The notes under the pieces were generated by a model that was given only the letters and a program-made list of their open reading frames with translations, searched no databases and was not told the DNA's origin. Below are positions 40,473-48,109 of a DNA stretch of 64,000 nt, in pieces (positions within the stretch are counted from its first letter, which is position 1; the number at the start of each line of letters is the position of its first letter). Position numbers and translations under genes: made by a program. The DNA is from VRUE01 sp035318745 (lineage in GTDB: Bacteria > Actinomycetota > Thermoleophilia > Solirubrobacterales > 70-9), in assembly GCA_035318745.1 (NCBI GenBank), contig DATHEA010000027.1, forward strand, positions 1-64,000, given 5' to 3'.

Positions 40473-41824
40473 GGCGGCGCCTCACGAGCCTCGCCCTGGC
40501 AGCAGTCGCGACGGCTTCCTTGGCCATCGCCGCCTCATCGTTCGGCTCGGCCGGCTCGATCGTGCTGGTCTCCGAGCCCAACGACCTGAACGCCCCCGGT
40601 CGTCCGACCGAACAGATCAATCCGTCGATCTCGGCCGACGGCCGCTTTGTTGCTTACGTCGGCAGCGTCGGCGTTACCGGCAGCGTCGAAGAAGTCTCCG
40701 GATTCGGCGAAACCGGCACCGGCATCTTCCTGCGCGAAATCGGCGGCTCCACGACCCAGGTCGACGTCCCCTTCGGCACCAACAAACAGGGCTTCGAGGC
40801 TGGTGCCCCATCGCTGTCCAGCAGCGGACGCTACCTCGCCTTCGCCTCAGAGGATCCCGATCTCAGCGACGAAGACCACAATGCCTCCACCACGCCTGCC
40901 GGCGACACCTTTCCGGTGCGCAACATCTTCGCCTTCGACCGCTCGACCGGCACCGTCAGCCTCGTCTCCCGGAGAAACGGCGCAAAAGGGGCGGGGGGCA
41001 ACGAGAACTCCAACCTCCCCTCGATCTCCGCCGACGGAAACTACGTCGCCTTCCAGACCGAGGCGACCAACTTCCTCCACGGCTCCTACGGCGGAATCTT
41101 CGTCCGCGACCTGCGCCGGCACACGACCACGCCGGCGGCGTGGGTGCGCCTCCATCCCGGCGGATCGTTGAACGGGGGCTACACCCCCTCGATTTCCGCC
41201 CACGGGCGCTGGGTCGCCTTCCTCACCTCAACTCACTTCCGCCGCGGCCGCGGGTTGGAGGTCGCGGTGCGCGACATGGCGGGAGGCCGGACTGTCTACG
41301 CGTCGCGTGCAAACGGTCGGAGCGGCCTGCTCGCGGCGGACGATTGCAAGCTGCCGACGATCTCGGCCAACGGCCGCTACGTCGCCTTCGCAACGAAGGC
41401 GAGGAACCTGAGTGGCATCGACAAAGACAGCGTCGAAGACGTCTTCGTCCGTGACCTGAAGACGAATCTGACCATGCTCGTCTCCCGCGGCCAGGACAAG
41501 CACGGGGCGGCGGGGAACGGCGACTCCTCCAGCCCGTCGATCTCCGCCGACGGGCGCTACGTCGCCTTCGAGTCCTACGCGAGCAACCTCGGCCCGGCCG
41601 ACAACAGCACCACTCCGGACGTCTTCGTCCGTGACATGCGCAGCGGCCGCGTCTTTCTCGCCTCGCGCGGCACCGACGGCGGCCCGGCCGCAAACGCACC
41701 TTCTGCCAACCCATCGATCTCGGGCAGCGGCCGCTACGTCGCCTTCGACTCGCGCGGCTCGAACCTGAGCCCCGCCGACACGCTGCACCCGACGAGCGTC
41801 TTCCGCTACCAGCTGCTGCCTTAG
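40469..41824 (+). CDS. Secreted beta-propeller protein with repeated PSISADGRYVAF blades
   Basis: 451 residues. Signal peptide (RRLTSLALAAVATASLAIAA) followed by at least seven copies of a blade motif of the form P-S-[IL]-S-x-x-G-R-[YF]-[LV]-A-[YF], e.g. NPSISADGRFVAYVG, APSLSSSGRYLAFAS, SPSISADGRYVAFES. Several copies carry DVFVRDL, an acidic segment that could bind calcium. Fold should be a TolB-like propeller. Function unknown; coupled to the upstream secreted propeller protein. Convergent with the SigH-like gene (4 nt between stops). Confidence 0.8.
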   Translation: MRRRLTSLALAAVATASLAIAASSFGSAGSIVLVSEPNDLNAPGRPTEQINPSISADGRFVAYVGSVGVTGSVEEVSGFGETGTGIFLREIGGSTTQVDVPFGTNKQGFEAGAPSLSSSGRYLAFASEDPDLSDEDHNASTTPAGDTFPVRNIFAFDRSTGTVSLVSRRNGAKGAGGNENSNLPSISADGNYVAFQTEATNFLHGSYGGIFVRDLRRHTTTPAAWVRLHPGGSLNGGYTPSISAHGRWVAFLTSTHFRRGRGLEVAVRDMAGGRTVYASRANGRSGLLAADDCKLPTISANGRYVAFATKARNLSGIDKDSVEDVFVRDLKTNLTMLVSRGQDKHGAAGNGDSSSPSISADGRYVAFESYASNLGPADNSTTPDVFVRDMRSGRVFLASRGTDGGPAANAPSANPSISGSGRYVAFDSRGSNLSPADTLHPTSVFRYQLLP

Positions 41825-41828
41825 TGGT

Positions 41829-42536
41829 CTAAGCGGGTACCTCGCGCGAGTTGAGGTGGGCGGCTACCTTGCGCTTGACGCGTTGGAGGGCGTTGTCGAC
41901 GGTCTTGGTGTCGCACTCGAGGCGCTCGGCCGTCGCCTCGTAGGAGTGGCCGTCGAGGTAGAGCGAGAGGACACGGCTCTCGAGGTCGGAGAGGACGCCC
42001 GAAGTGCCCGAGAGGCAGGAGACGAGACTCTCCAGCTCTTCGGTTGCGATCACCTGGTTGACCGGGTCGGCGACGCTCGGGCCGGGCAGGATCTCGTCGA
42101 GGGTCGTATCCGAGTCGCTCGCCGCGGCCGGAGTCTGGCTGAACGAGACGTACTGGTTGAGCGGCGTGTGCTTGTTGCGGGTCGCCGTCTTCACCGCGGT
42201 GATGATCTGACGGGTGATGCAGAGCTCGGCGAAGCTGCGGAAGCTCGACTCGCGATCGCTGCGGTAGTCGCGAATCGCCTTATAGAGGCCCAGCAGCCCT
42301 TCTTGGATCAGATCGTCGCTCTCGCCTCCGAGCAAAAAGTAGGAGGACGCCTTGAGGCGGACAAAGCCGCGGTAGCGCCGCACGATCGAGTCGTAGGCAT
42401 CGGTTCGTCCCTCCTTCGCAAGGGCGACCAGATAATGGTCATCAAGTTCAGGTTGAGGGTTAGAGCTTGGCCGGGTCGAGCCGTTGAAGTGCCCGGTGGG
42501 GAGCCGCAATTCCTGCGTGGGGGACGATAGAGCCAC
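41829..42536 (-). CDS. SigH-like RNA polymerase sigma factor (sigma-30 type)
   Basis: 235 residues. Closely follows the B. subtilis SigH pattern: YRGFVRLKASSYFLLGGESD, DLIQEGLLGLYKAIRDYRSD, AELCITRQIITAVKTATRNK, the region 4 LESRVLSLYLDGHSYEATAE and RLECDTKTVDNALQRVKRKV. In Bacillus SigH directs post-exponential transcription; the targets here are unknown. GTG start behind AAAGGAGAAGGATCA. A canonical promoter lies 115 nt upstream and the leader contains a hairpin (GGCGCC... GGCGCC), so expression may be regulated post-transcriptionally. Confidence 0.92.
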   Translation of the reverse strand: MALSSPTQELRLPTGHFNGSTRPSSNPQPELDDHYLVALAKEGRTDAYDSIVRRYRGFVRLKASSYFLLGGESDDLIQEGLLGLYKAIRDYRSDRESSFRSFAELCITRQIITAVKTATRNKHTPLNQYVSFSQTPAAASDSDTTLDEILPGPSVADPVNQVIATEELESLVSCLSGTSGVLSDLESRVLSLYLDGHSYEATAERLECDTKTVDNALQRVKRKVAAHLNSREVPA

Positions 42537-42650
42537 TGATCCTTCTCCTTTGAGATGAAGGGTCGTGGCGCCGGTACCTCCCCTGGTGGCGCCCTTATTG
42601 ACGGGACAAATCTCAGACTCAAGCTGAGCTTCACCCTTGCTGGCGGCGTA

Positions 42651-42679
42651 GTCTTACCGCCCAGCAGAGTTCTGTCAAC
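42651..42679 (-). promoter_or_regulatory. Sigma-70-type promoter of the SigH-like gene
   Basis: Minus strand TTGACA (42679-42674), 17-nt spacer, TAAGAC (42656-42651). Consensus -35 and ideal spacing; transcription start predicted about 42644, giving a leader of roughly 108 nt. Confidence 0.65.
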
Positions 42680-42724
42680 CCCAAATTGCGGATTTCTTGC
42701 AATCGGTGCTGCTCGCGATCGACT

Positions 42725-42828
42725 GAAAGAGCGTGGGCATCCCCTGCGGAAACCCGCATTGATGCCCCTCTACGGGCACTTACCGAAGAGGGCTCCAATG
42801 TTTCCTCCGGGGATGCCCACGCTCTTTC
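42725..42828. repeat. 104-bp terminal-palindrome element after rlmB
   Basis: Arms of 20 perfectly matched bases (GAAAGAGCGTGGGCATCCCC) at both ends, then GGAAAC / GTTTCC after three mismatches, with an inner loop holding GCCC- and GGGC-rich stretches. Begins 11 nt after the rlmB stop. Could be a terminator or a small palindromic repeat element. Confidence 0.7.
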
Positions 42829-42839
42829 GTCCAGCGCTG

Positions 42840-43502
42840 TTACGAAAGATGGTGTTGGCGCGTGGCCTCGAAAAGCAGCGCTGCTGCAGCTGCTGACACG
42901 TTCAGCGAGTCGACTTTGCCGCTCTGCGGGAGAGCGATCAGGCCGTCGCAGGCGGAGGCGACTCGGGGGCGGATTCCTTTGCCCTCGCCGCCCAAGACTA
43001 AGACGGTCGGGCCATTCAGGTCGGTGTCCCAGGGCGCCTGGCTTCCATCCGCGTCCGCACCCCAGATCCAGAAGCCGGCGTCCTTGGCCTCGGCGAGCCA
43101 GTCGGCGAGGTTGCGGATGCGGGCGACGTCGAGGTGCTCGACCGCTCCTGCCGAGGCCTTGCAGGTGACGGCCGTCACCTCGGCGGCTCGCCGTTCGGGG
43201 AGCACGACCCCGGCCGCGCCTGCGAACTCCGCCGAGCGGCAGACCGCGCCAAGGTTGCGCGGATCCTGGACCTGATCAAGCGCCACGAGCAACGCGTCGG
43301 GGCGTTGCAGCAGAGCCTTGGGGTCCGCGTAGGGGTACGGATCGACCTCGGCGACGACACCCTGATGGTCGGGGGAGCCGCAGAGCTGCTCCAGCTCCTC
43401 GGCAGACGTCTCCGGCGAACGCCAGACCCGCTGCACGCGCCGCCTCCCCCTCTCCGCCTCCTCGACCGGGCGGCGTCCATAGATGATCTGGCTTTCAGCC
43501 AT
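42840..43502 (-). CDS. rlmB: TrmH/SpoU-family RNA 2'-O-methyltransferase (RlmB type)
   Basis: 220 residues. SPOUT knot methylase signatures: motif 1 DQVQDPRNLGAVCRSAEFAG, motif 2 GEGKGIRPRVASACDG, motif 3 LPQSGKVDSLNVSAAAAALL. N-terminal substrate-binding domain starts IIYGRRPVEEA. RlmB methylates G2251 of 23S rRNA; the close relative TrmH acts on tRNA, and I prefer RlmB by the YGRRPVEEA start. ATG shares one base with the cysS stop (TGATG), a common actinobacterial pair. Confidence 0.9.
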   Translation of the reverse strand: MAESQIIYGRRPVEEAERGRRRVQRVWRSPETSAEELEQLCGSPDHQGVVAEVDPYPYADPKALLQRPDALLVALDQVQDPRNLGAVCRSAEFAGAAGVVLPERRAAEVTAVTCKASAGAVEHLDVARIRNLADWLAEAKDAGFWIWGADADGSQAPWDTDLNGPTVLVLGGEGKGIRPRVASACDGLIALPQSGKVDSLNVSAAAAALLFEATRQHHLS

Positions 43503-44863
43503 CAGGCCTTGGGAACCAGCTTCGCGCCCTCGGCCCCATCACGGACCTCCCAGCCAAGCTCGGCAAGCCGATCCCGAATCTCATCGGCGCGATCGAAGTC
43601 CTTGGCGGTGCGAGCCTGCTCGCGCTCGGCCAGAAGGCTCTCGGCATCCTCGTCAGTCTCCTCATCCACCTCGGCGACCGACCCTAACCCGACCAGTTTC
43701 AGCATTTCGCGCACTACCTCAGGACCGCCGAGGACATCCCGGCGGTTTGACTCGGTGACCAGCTCGAAGATCTCGGCCATCGCTCGCGGCGTATTGAAGT
43801 CATCCGCGAGCGCATCTAGGAATCCTTCGCGGCGTTGGGCGACGAACTCGTCCTCCTGCGCCTTCACTCCCGCCAGCCCTCCCAGGAAGCGCTCGCGGAA
43901 GAAGTTGCGCAGCCTCTCAACCCCGGCCGCCGCCTGCTCCATCTGCTCAGGGCCAAAGGCAAGCGGTTGGCGATAGTGACCGGAAATTAGATAGGCAACG
44001 ACGACCTCGCGCCCGTACCGGACTAGTGCCTCGGACAGCTGGAAGATGTTGCCCTCGGACTTCGACATCTTCTCGGCGTCGGTCTCAACCATCCCGTTGT
44101 GCATCCAGAGGCGAGCAAACGGGCGCCCGGCGGCCTCGGACTGCGCAATCTCGTTCTCATGATGCGGAAAAACGAGATCAGATCCTCCGCCGTGGATTGC
44201 AAATGAGGCTCCTAGCTCAGTTTCTGCCATAGCCGAGCACTCGATATGCCAGCCTGGCCGCCCCGGCCCCCAAGGGGAATTCCAGGACGAGTCCTCGCTC
44301 TCTTTATGCGCCTTCCAGAGCGCAAAATCGAGTTGATCCTCCTTGAGTGAGGCAGACCCGGTCTCCTCGCCCTGATCCATATCCTCAATGCGGCGATTGG
44401 AAAGTTTTCCGTAGCCCTCAAAGCTACGAACTCGGAAGTAGACGTCACCGCCTGACTCGTAGGCGTGGCCTAGCGCAATTAGCTCGGCGATCAAGGCGAT
44501 GATGCTGCTAACCGACTCACTAGCCAGCGGCTCAAAGTCGGGTCGGCCTAGCCCTAAGTCATTGGTGTCCTTACGGTAAGCGGCAGTCATCCGCTCCGCG
44601 AACTTCTCCGACGGTTCAGACGCATTGCTCGCTGCGTCGTAAATCTTGTCGTTGATGTCGGTGACGTTGATGACGAGCTTCGCTCGATAGCCCTCTGACT
44701 TGAGGAACTCGGAGAGCAGCATGAAGATCACAAAGGGTCTGGCATTGCCGATGTGGATCTGGCTATAGACCGTCGGCCCACACGCATAGATCCCGATCTC
44801 CTCACCAGGGTCCAGGGTGCGCAGCTCGCCGCTCAAGGTGTCTCGTATCCGAACCTCCCTCAC
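43502..44863 (-). CDS. cysS: Cysteinyl-tRNA synthetase
   Basis: 453 residues, class I synthetase charging tRNA-Cys. ACGPTVYSQIHIGNARPFVI has the HIGH-type motif (HIGN) and the first zinc cysteine; KMSKSEGNIFQL is the KMSKS loop; the middle contains the zinc-binding GWHIECSAM. I place the start at GTG 44863 (VREVRIRDTLSGEL), which matches the family N terminus and lies 7 nt behind TACCAT; the frame also permits ATG 44884, with the -10-like box inside it. Somewhat less GC-rich than its neighbours. Coupled to rlmB downstream. Confidence 0.95.
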   Translation of the reverse strand: MREVRIRDTLSGELRTLDPGEEIGIYACGPTVYSQIHIGNARPFVIFMLLSEFLKSEGYRAKLVINVTDINDKIYDAASNASEPSEKFAERMTAAYRKDTNDLGLGRPDFEPLASESVSSIIALIAELIALGHAYESGGDVYFRVRSFEGYGKLSNRRIEDMDQGEETGSASLKEDQLDFALWKAHKESEDSSWNSPWGPGRPGWHIECSAMAETELGASFAIHGGGSDLVFPHHENEIAQSEAAGRPFARLWMHNGMVETDAEKMSKSEGNIFQLSEALVRYGREVVVAYLISGHYRQPLAFGPEQMEQAAAGVERLRNFFRERFLGGLAGVKAQEDEFVAQRREGFLDALADDFNTPRAMAEIFELVTESNRRDVLGGPEVVREMLKLVGLGSVAEVDEETDEDAESLLAEREQARTAKDFDRADEIRDRLAELGWEVRDGAEGAKLVPKA

Positions 44864-44870
44864 GGCCCTG

Positions 44871-44876
44871 ATGGTA
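44871..44876 (-). promoter_or_regulatory. -10 box for cysS
   Basis: Minus strand TACCAT, 7 nt, GTG 44863; supports the GTG start for cysS. Confidence 0.4.
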
Positions 44877-44898
44877 TGGGGCAACTAGCTCAGGTGAA

Positions 44899-45033
44899 GC
44901 CAGAAGCAGGGGTCGCCTCTCCGATGCCTCGCGAAGCGGGCACCGCAGAGTGTTTCCTGCCGCGAAGCGGCACCAAATTCGTCCCACCGAAGGTGGGACA
45001 TAGGCATTCGGAGAGGCGACCCCTGCTTCTGGC
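44899..45033. repeat. 135-bp branched palindrome with GAA-loop hairpins
   Basis: Terminal arms of 31-32 nt are complementary except for one extra T (GCCAGAAGCAGGGGTCGCCT ... at both ends). Inside are three hairpins each with a GAA loop: CGC-GAA-GCG (44931-44939 region), TGCCGC-GAA-GCGGCA and GTCCCACC-GAA-GGTGGGAC. Lies 9 nt downstream of the coiled-coil gene stop and before cysS. Confidence 0.8.
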
Positions 45034-45042
45034 TCGGTCAGC

Positions 45043-45897
45043 CTAAAAGGTGCGGTATCCAGCGCCCGACGGAGACTCGTTGCGCGACCAGGCCGGTGCG
45101 GTCTCGTCGGCCGCGGCAAGCACCTCGCGCCGCGCCTTCTTGGCGCTGGCCTTGATCTCGTCCTCGGCGGCGCGACGCAAGCGCTCCTCACGCTGTTCGG
45201 CATGGCCGCGGATTCGCTCCGACTCGGCCTGCAGCTGCTCCTCCGCCCGGGCCTTGGCCTTCTCGGTTGCCTCACCTTCGACCTTCTCGATCAGCTTTTG
45301 CACCCGCTCCTCGGCCTCGCGGCGGACGTCCACGGTGCCCTGCATCACCCGCTCCTCGATCTCGGCCTCGAGCCGGATGGCGATCTGGTGGGCCTCTTCA
45401 GCTCGGGCCTCGGCCTCGGCCGCGCGCTGCTCGGCCGCGGCGATACGGCGGTCGGCCTCGGCCTGCGCCTTTTCGAGCACCTCTCCGGTCCGCTTGGAAG
45501 CATCGGCTTCGACCCGCTTGACCGCATTGGAGGTGGTCTGGTCGGCCTGGGCCTTGCTTGCGGTCAGCTGGGTGGCAAACGCCTCGCGATCGGCCTCGGC
45601 CCGCTTCTGCCCCCGCTCGAAGGCCTTCTCGGCACGATCGCGGCCCTCCTCGGCCCGGGCTGCGCGCGCCTCGGCCGAGCGGCGCTTCTCGCGCTCAGCG
45701 GCGATCCGCTCGCGGCCTTCCTCGCCGAGCTTCTCCAGCGTCGCCTTCGCCCGCGTTTTGATCGCCTCGCGACCGGCCTCGGCCTCGGCGACGCGCGCCT
45801 CGCTCTGCCGCACCCACTCGAGCGCCTGGCCGGCGACGCCGTGAAGCTCCTCGGTCGCCTCAGCGACAGCGCTCAGCTTGACTGCTGGATCGCCCAT
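45043..45897 (-). CDS. Long coiled-coil protein
   Basis: 284 residues, Ala/Glu/Arg-rich heptads almost throughout (for example GREAIKTRAKATLEKLGEEG, AEKAFERGQKRAEADREAF, EEHQIAIRLEAEIEERVMQG). No signal peptide or membrane helix. It could be a cytoskeletal/divisome-associated or DNA-organising coiled coil; nothing more can be said. ATG 45897 (MGDPAVKL) is 7 nt after a TAAGTT -10 box; upstream codons MRR are excluded on that ground. Upstream of cysS by 135-bp element. Confidence 0.65.
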   Translation of the reverse strand: MGDPAVKLSAVAEATEELHGVAGQALEWVRQSEARVAEAEAGREAIKTRAKATLEKLGEEGRERIAAEREKRRSAEARAARAEEGRDRAEKAFERGQKRAEADREAFATQLTASKAQADQTTSNAVKRVEADASKRTGEVLEKAQAEADRRIAAAEQRAAEAEARAEEAHQIAIRLEAEIEERVMQGTVDVRREAEERVQKLIEKVEGEATEKAKARAEEQLQAESERIRGHAEQREERLRRAAEDEIKASAKKARREVLAAADETAPAWSRNESPSGAGYRTF

Positions 45898-45904
45898 TCG
45901 CCGC

Positions 45905-45910
45905 AACTTA
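45905..45910 (-). promoter_or_regulatory. -10 box for the coiled-coil gene
   Basis: Minus strand TAAGTT, 7 nt, ATG 45897; no Shine-Dalgarno. Confidence 0.4.
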
Positions 45911-45986
45911 CTACGGGCTCCGGAAGCCGCGCCACCCCTGGCTTAAGCAAATAGCCGCAATTAGCGGCAGCGTTCTAATACAGGCC

Positions 45987-47636
45987 CTAAGCGGACTTCT
46001 CGGCCTCGCGTGCGTGCAGTTCGCGCTTGAGGACCTTGCCCGTCGCGTTGCGCGGCAGCTCGTCCACGAACTCGACTTCGCGCGGCGCCTTGTAGCCGGC
46101 AAGATGGGCCTTGACGTAGGCCTTGAGGTCTTCTTCGGAGACATCGGCCCCCTCTGCGACGACGACGAAGGCCTTCAGCCGCTGGCCGAACTCCTCGTCC
46201 TCGACCCCGATCACCGCCGCCTCGACCACCGCCTCGTGGTCGGCGAGGAGGTCCTCGACCTCGCGTGGGAAGACGTTCTCGCCGCCAGAGACGATCATCT
46301 CGTCGTCACGACCATCGATGAAGAGCCGCCCAGCGGCATCGAGGTGTCCGACGTCGCCGCTCGACAGCAGGCCGTCGATCTCGTCCTTGCCACCGCCACC
46401 GGTGTAACCCTCGAAAGACATCTCGTTGCCGACGAAGATGCGCCCGACCTCGCCGTGCGGCACCTCGCAGCCGACTTCGTCGTAGAGCCGCACCACGGTG
46501 CCCCGGGGAGCCCGACCCGCCGTGCCGGGCGCCGCCCGTAGTTCCTGCGGCGTGGCGACGGTCGCGTAGGCGACCTCGGTCGAGCCGTAGAGGTTGTAGA
46601 TGTTGTCGCCGAAGCGGTCCATCCAGGCAATCGCCAACTCGCCCGGCAGCGACGAGCCAGAGAGTGAAGTGATCCGCAGCGAGGAGAGGTCGTACTTGTC
46701 CAGCGTCTCCTCGGGCAGCTGGAGGATGCGCTGCAGCATCACCGGAACCGCGCCAAGGACCTGGGCGCGGTGCTCCTCGACAACCTGCAACGTCCCCTCT
46801 GGGTCAAAGCGCCGCTGCAGCACGATCGTCGAGGCGGTCGGCAGGCTCATGACGAAGTGGAAGAAGCCCCAGGAGTGGAAGAGCGGCGCCGCGATCATCA
46901 TCGTGTCGCGGCTCCGATAGGGGATCTGGTCGATCAGCGCAGCCAGCGCGAACAGCCCGTCGGGGCTGGAGCGTTGTGCGCCCTTCGGCGTCCCCGTCGT
47001 GCCCGAGGTGAGGATGACGAAGCGCGGTTTGTCGGGCGGCGGCTTCAGGTCCGAGTCGTCGGCAGAGGCGATCAGCGAGTCGAGCGTCGGCGCCTCGGAC
47101 TCGCCGTCGGCCCAGCCGACAACCCGCTCCACGCTCGGGTCAACCCCGTCGAGCAGCTCGGTGAACTCTTCGTCGTAGACAAGCACCCTGGGACCCTCGC
47201 GGCGCGTTACCTCGACGAGTTGAGGCCCGGCGAACATCGTGTTGAGGTAGAGCGCGCTGGCGCCGAGCTTCGCGGCCGCGAGCGTCGCCTCGATGAAGCC
47301 GCGATGGTTGCGGCACATGATCCCGATCCCGTCGCCGTAGCCGATCCCCATCCGCTCAAAGGCGTGGGCGAGCGCGTTGGTGCGCCGCTGCAACTGCTCG
47401 AAGGTGAGCGAGCCGCGCTCGTCGATCAGCGCCGTCTCGTGCGGGTGGTGGATCGCTGCGGTGGTGATGCCGAGGGCCGGCGAGGCGCCCCAGCGGACCA
47501 AGGCGGAAACGACCTTCATCGCTTTATCGGGTCGATGTAGAGCGGCGACGCCGGCCCGGTGCAGGACCTTGACCTCAAACGCTTTGTCCGAGGCCGCCTG
47601 GCGCGCACTTGCCGCGATCGATCCGAGCGTTCCCAT
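45987..47636 (-). CDS. Acyl-CoA synthetase (AMP-binding ligase)
   Basis: 549 residues. Adenylate-forming domain: VILTSGTTGTPKGAQRSS (P-loop A3), NIYNLYGSTEVAYAT, and GDVGHLDAAGRLFIDGRDDE with EMIVSGGENVFPREVEDLL; C-terminal lysine in PRNATGKVLKRELHA. Activates a carboxylic acid, probably a fatty acid, to acyl-CoA. ATG 47636 is used; the frame upstream is a read-through of ispF antisense. It is 14 nt downstream of the ispF stop, perhaps in the same operon with the PHP phosphatase. Substrate unknown. Confidence 0.9.
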   Translation of the reverse strand: MGTLGSIAASARQAASDKAFEVKVLHRAGVAALHRPDKAMKVVSALVRWGASPALGITTAAIHHPHETALIDERGSLTFEQLQRRTNALAHAFERMGIGYGDGIGIMCRNHRGFIEATLAAAKLGASALYLNTMFAGPQLVEVTRREGPRVLVYDEEFTELLDGVDPSVERVVGWADGESEAPTLDSLIASADDSDLKPPPDKPRFVILTSGTTGTPKGAQRSSPDGLFALAALIDQIPYRSRDTMMIAAPLFHSWGFFHFVMSLPTASTIVLQRRFDPEGTLQVVEEHRAQVLGAVPVMLQRILQLPEETLDKYDLSSLRITSLSGSSLPGELAIAWMDRFGDNIYNLYGSTEVAYATVATPQELRAAPGTAGRAPRGTVVRLYDEVGCEVPHGEVGRIFVGNEMSFEGYTGGGGKDEIDGLLSSGDVGHLDAAGRLFIDGRDDEMIVSGGENVFPREVEDLLADHEAVVEAAVIGVEDEEFGQRLKAFVVVAEGADVSEEDLKAYVKAHLAGYKAPREVEFVDELPRNATGKVLKRELHAREAEKSA

Positions 47637-47650
47637 CAGGGTCCGGAAGC

Positions 47651-48106
47651 CTATTCGCTCTCCAGCGAAGCCACTGCCATGCAGGCGATTCCCTCGCCGC
47701 GGCCGATCCAGCCCATGCCCTCGTTGGTGGTCGCCTTGACGCTGACCCGGGCAGAGGTGGCCTCGGCGAGGATGCGCTCCATTTCGGCGCGGTGAGCCGC
47801 CAGCCGCGGGGCCTCGCAGATCAGGGTGGCATCGATATTGAGGATCCTGCCTCCGATCGTGCCGACGACGGTGCGCAGCATGTCGATCGAGTCGGCGTCG
47901 CGCCAGCGCTCCTCGTGGTCGGGGAAGAGGGTGCCGATGTCGCCCTTTCCGGCCGCTCCGAGCAGAGCATCGATCACCGCGTGGGTGAGCACATCGGCGT
48001 CGGAGTGGCCGCTGAGCCCACGCTCGTGCTCGACCTCGACCCCGCCCAGAACTAGGGGCCGGCCCTCGGCGAAGCGGTGGCTGTCGTAGCCGATGCCGAC
48101 GCTCAT
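47651..48106 (-). CDS. ispF: 2-C-methyl-D-erythritol 2,4-cyclodiphosphate synthase
   Basis: Fifth step of the MEP isoprenoid pathway. 151 residues: metal ligands Asp8, His10 (GIGYDSHRF) and His42 (DADVLTHAVIDALLGAAGKG); substrate loops IGTLFPDHEERWRDADS and KATTNEGMGWIGRGEGIAC. Lies 3 nt behind the PHP phosphatase. Note that ispD is about 2 kb away on the same strand next to carD, not beside ispF as in many actinobacteria. Confidence 0.95.
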   Translation of the reverse strand: MSVGIGYDSHRFAEGRPLVLGGVEVEHERGLSGHSDADVLTHAVIDALLGAAGKGDIGTLFPDHEERWRDADSIDMLRTVVGTIGGRILNIDATLICEAPRLAAHRAEMERILAEATSARVSVKATTNEGMGWIGRGEGIACMAVASLESE

Positions 48107-48109
48107 CGT

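Larger units (their letters stand above)
42537..42839. other. 303-nt intergenic region between SigH-like gene and rlmB
   Basis: Holds the sigma promoter (42651-42679), a 115-nt leader with a GGCGCC-armed hairpin at about 42569-42595, and the 104-bp palindrome at 42725-42828 which follows the rlmB stop. No open reading frame with sound coding features. Confidence 0.6.

Noticed and set aside
43502..44863. cysS as a recently transferred gene because of its lower GC
   Set aside because: It is coupled to rlmB in a common actinobacterial order, and the difference is modest by eye; without a computed composition profile it is not supported.
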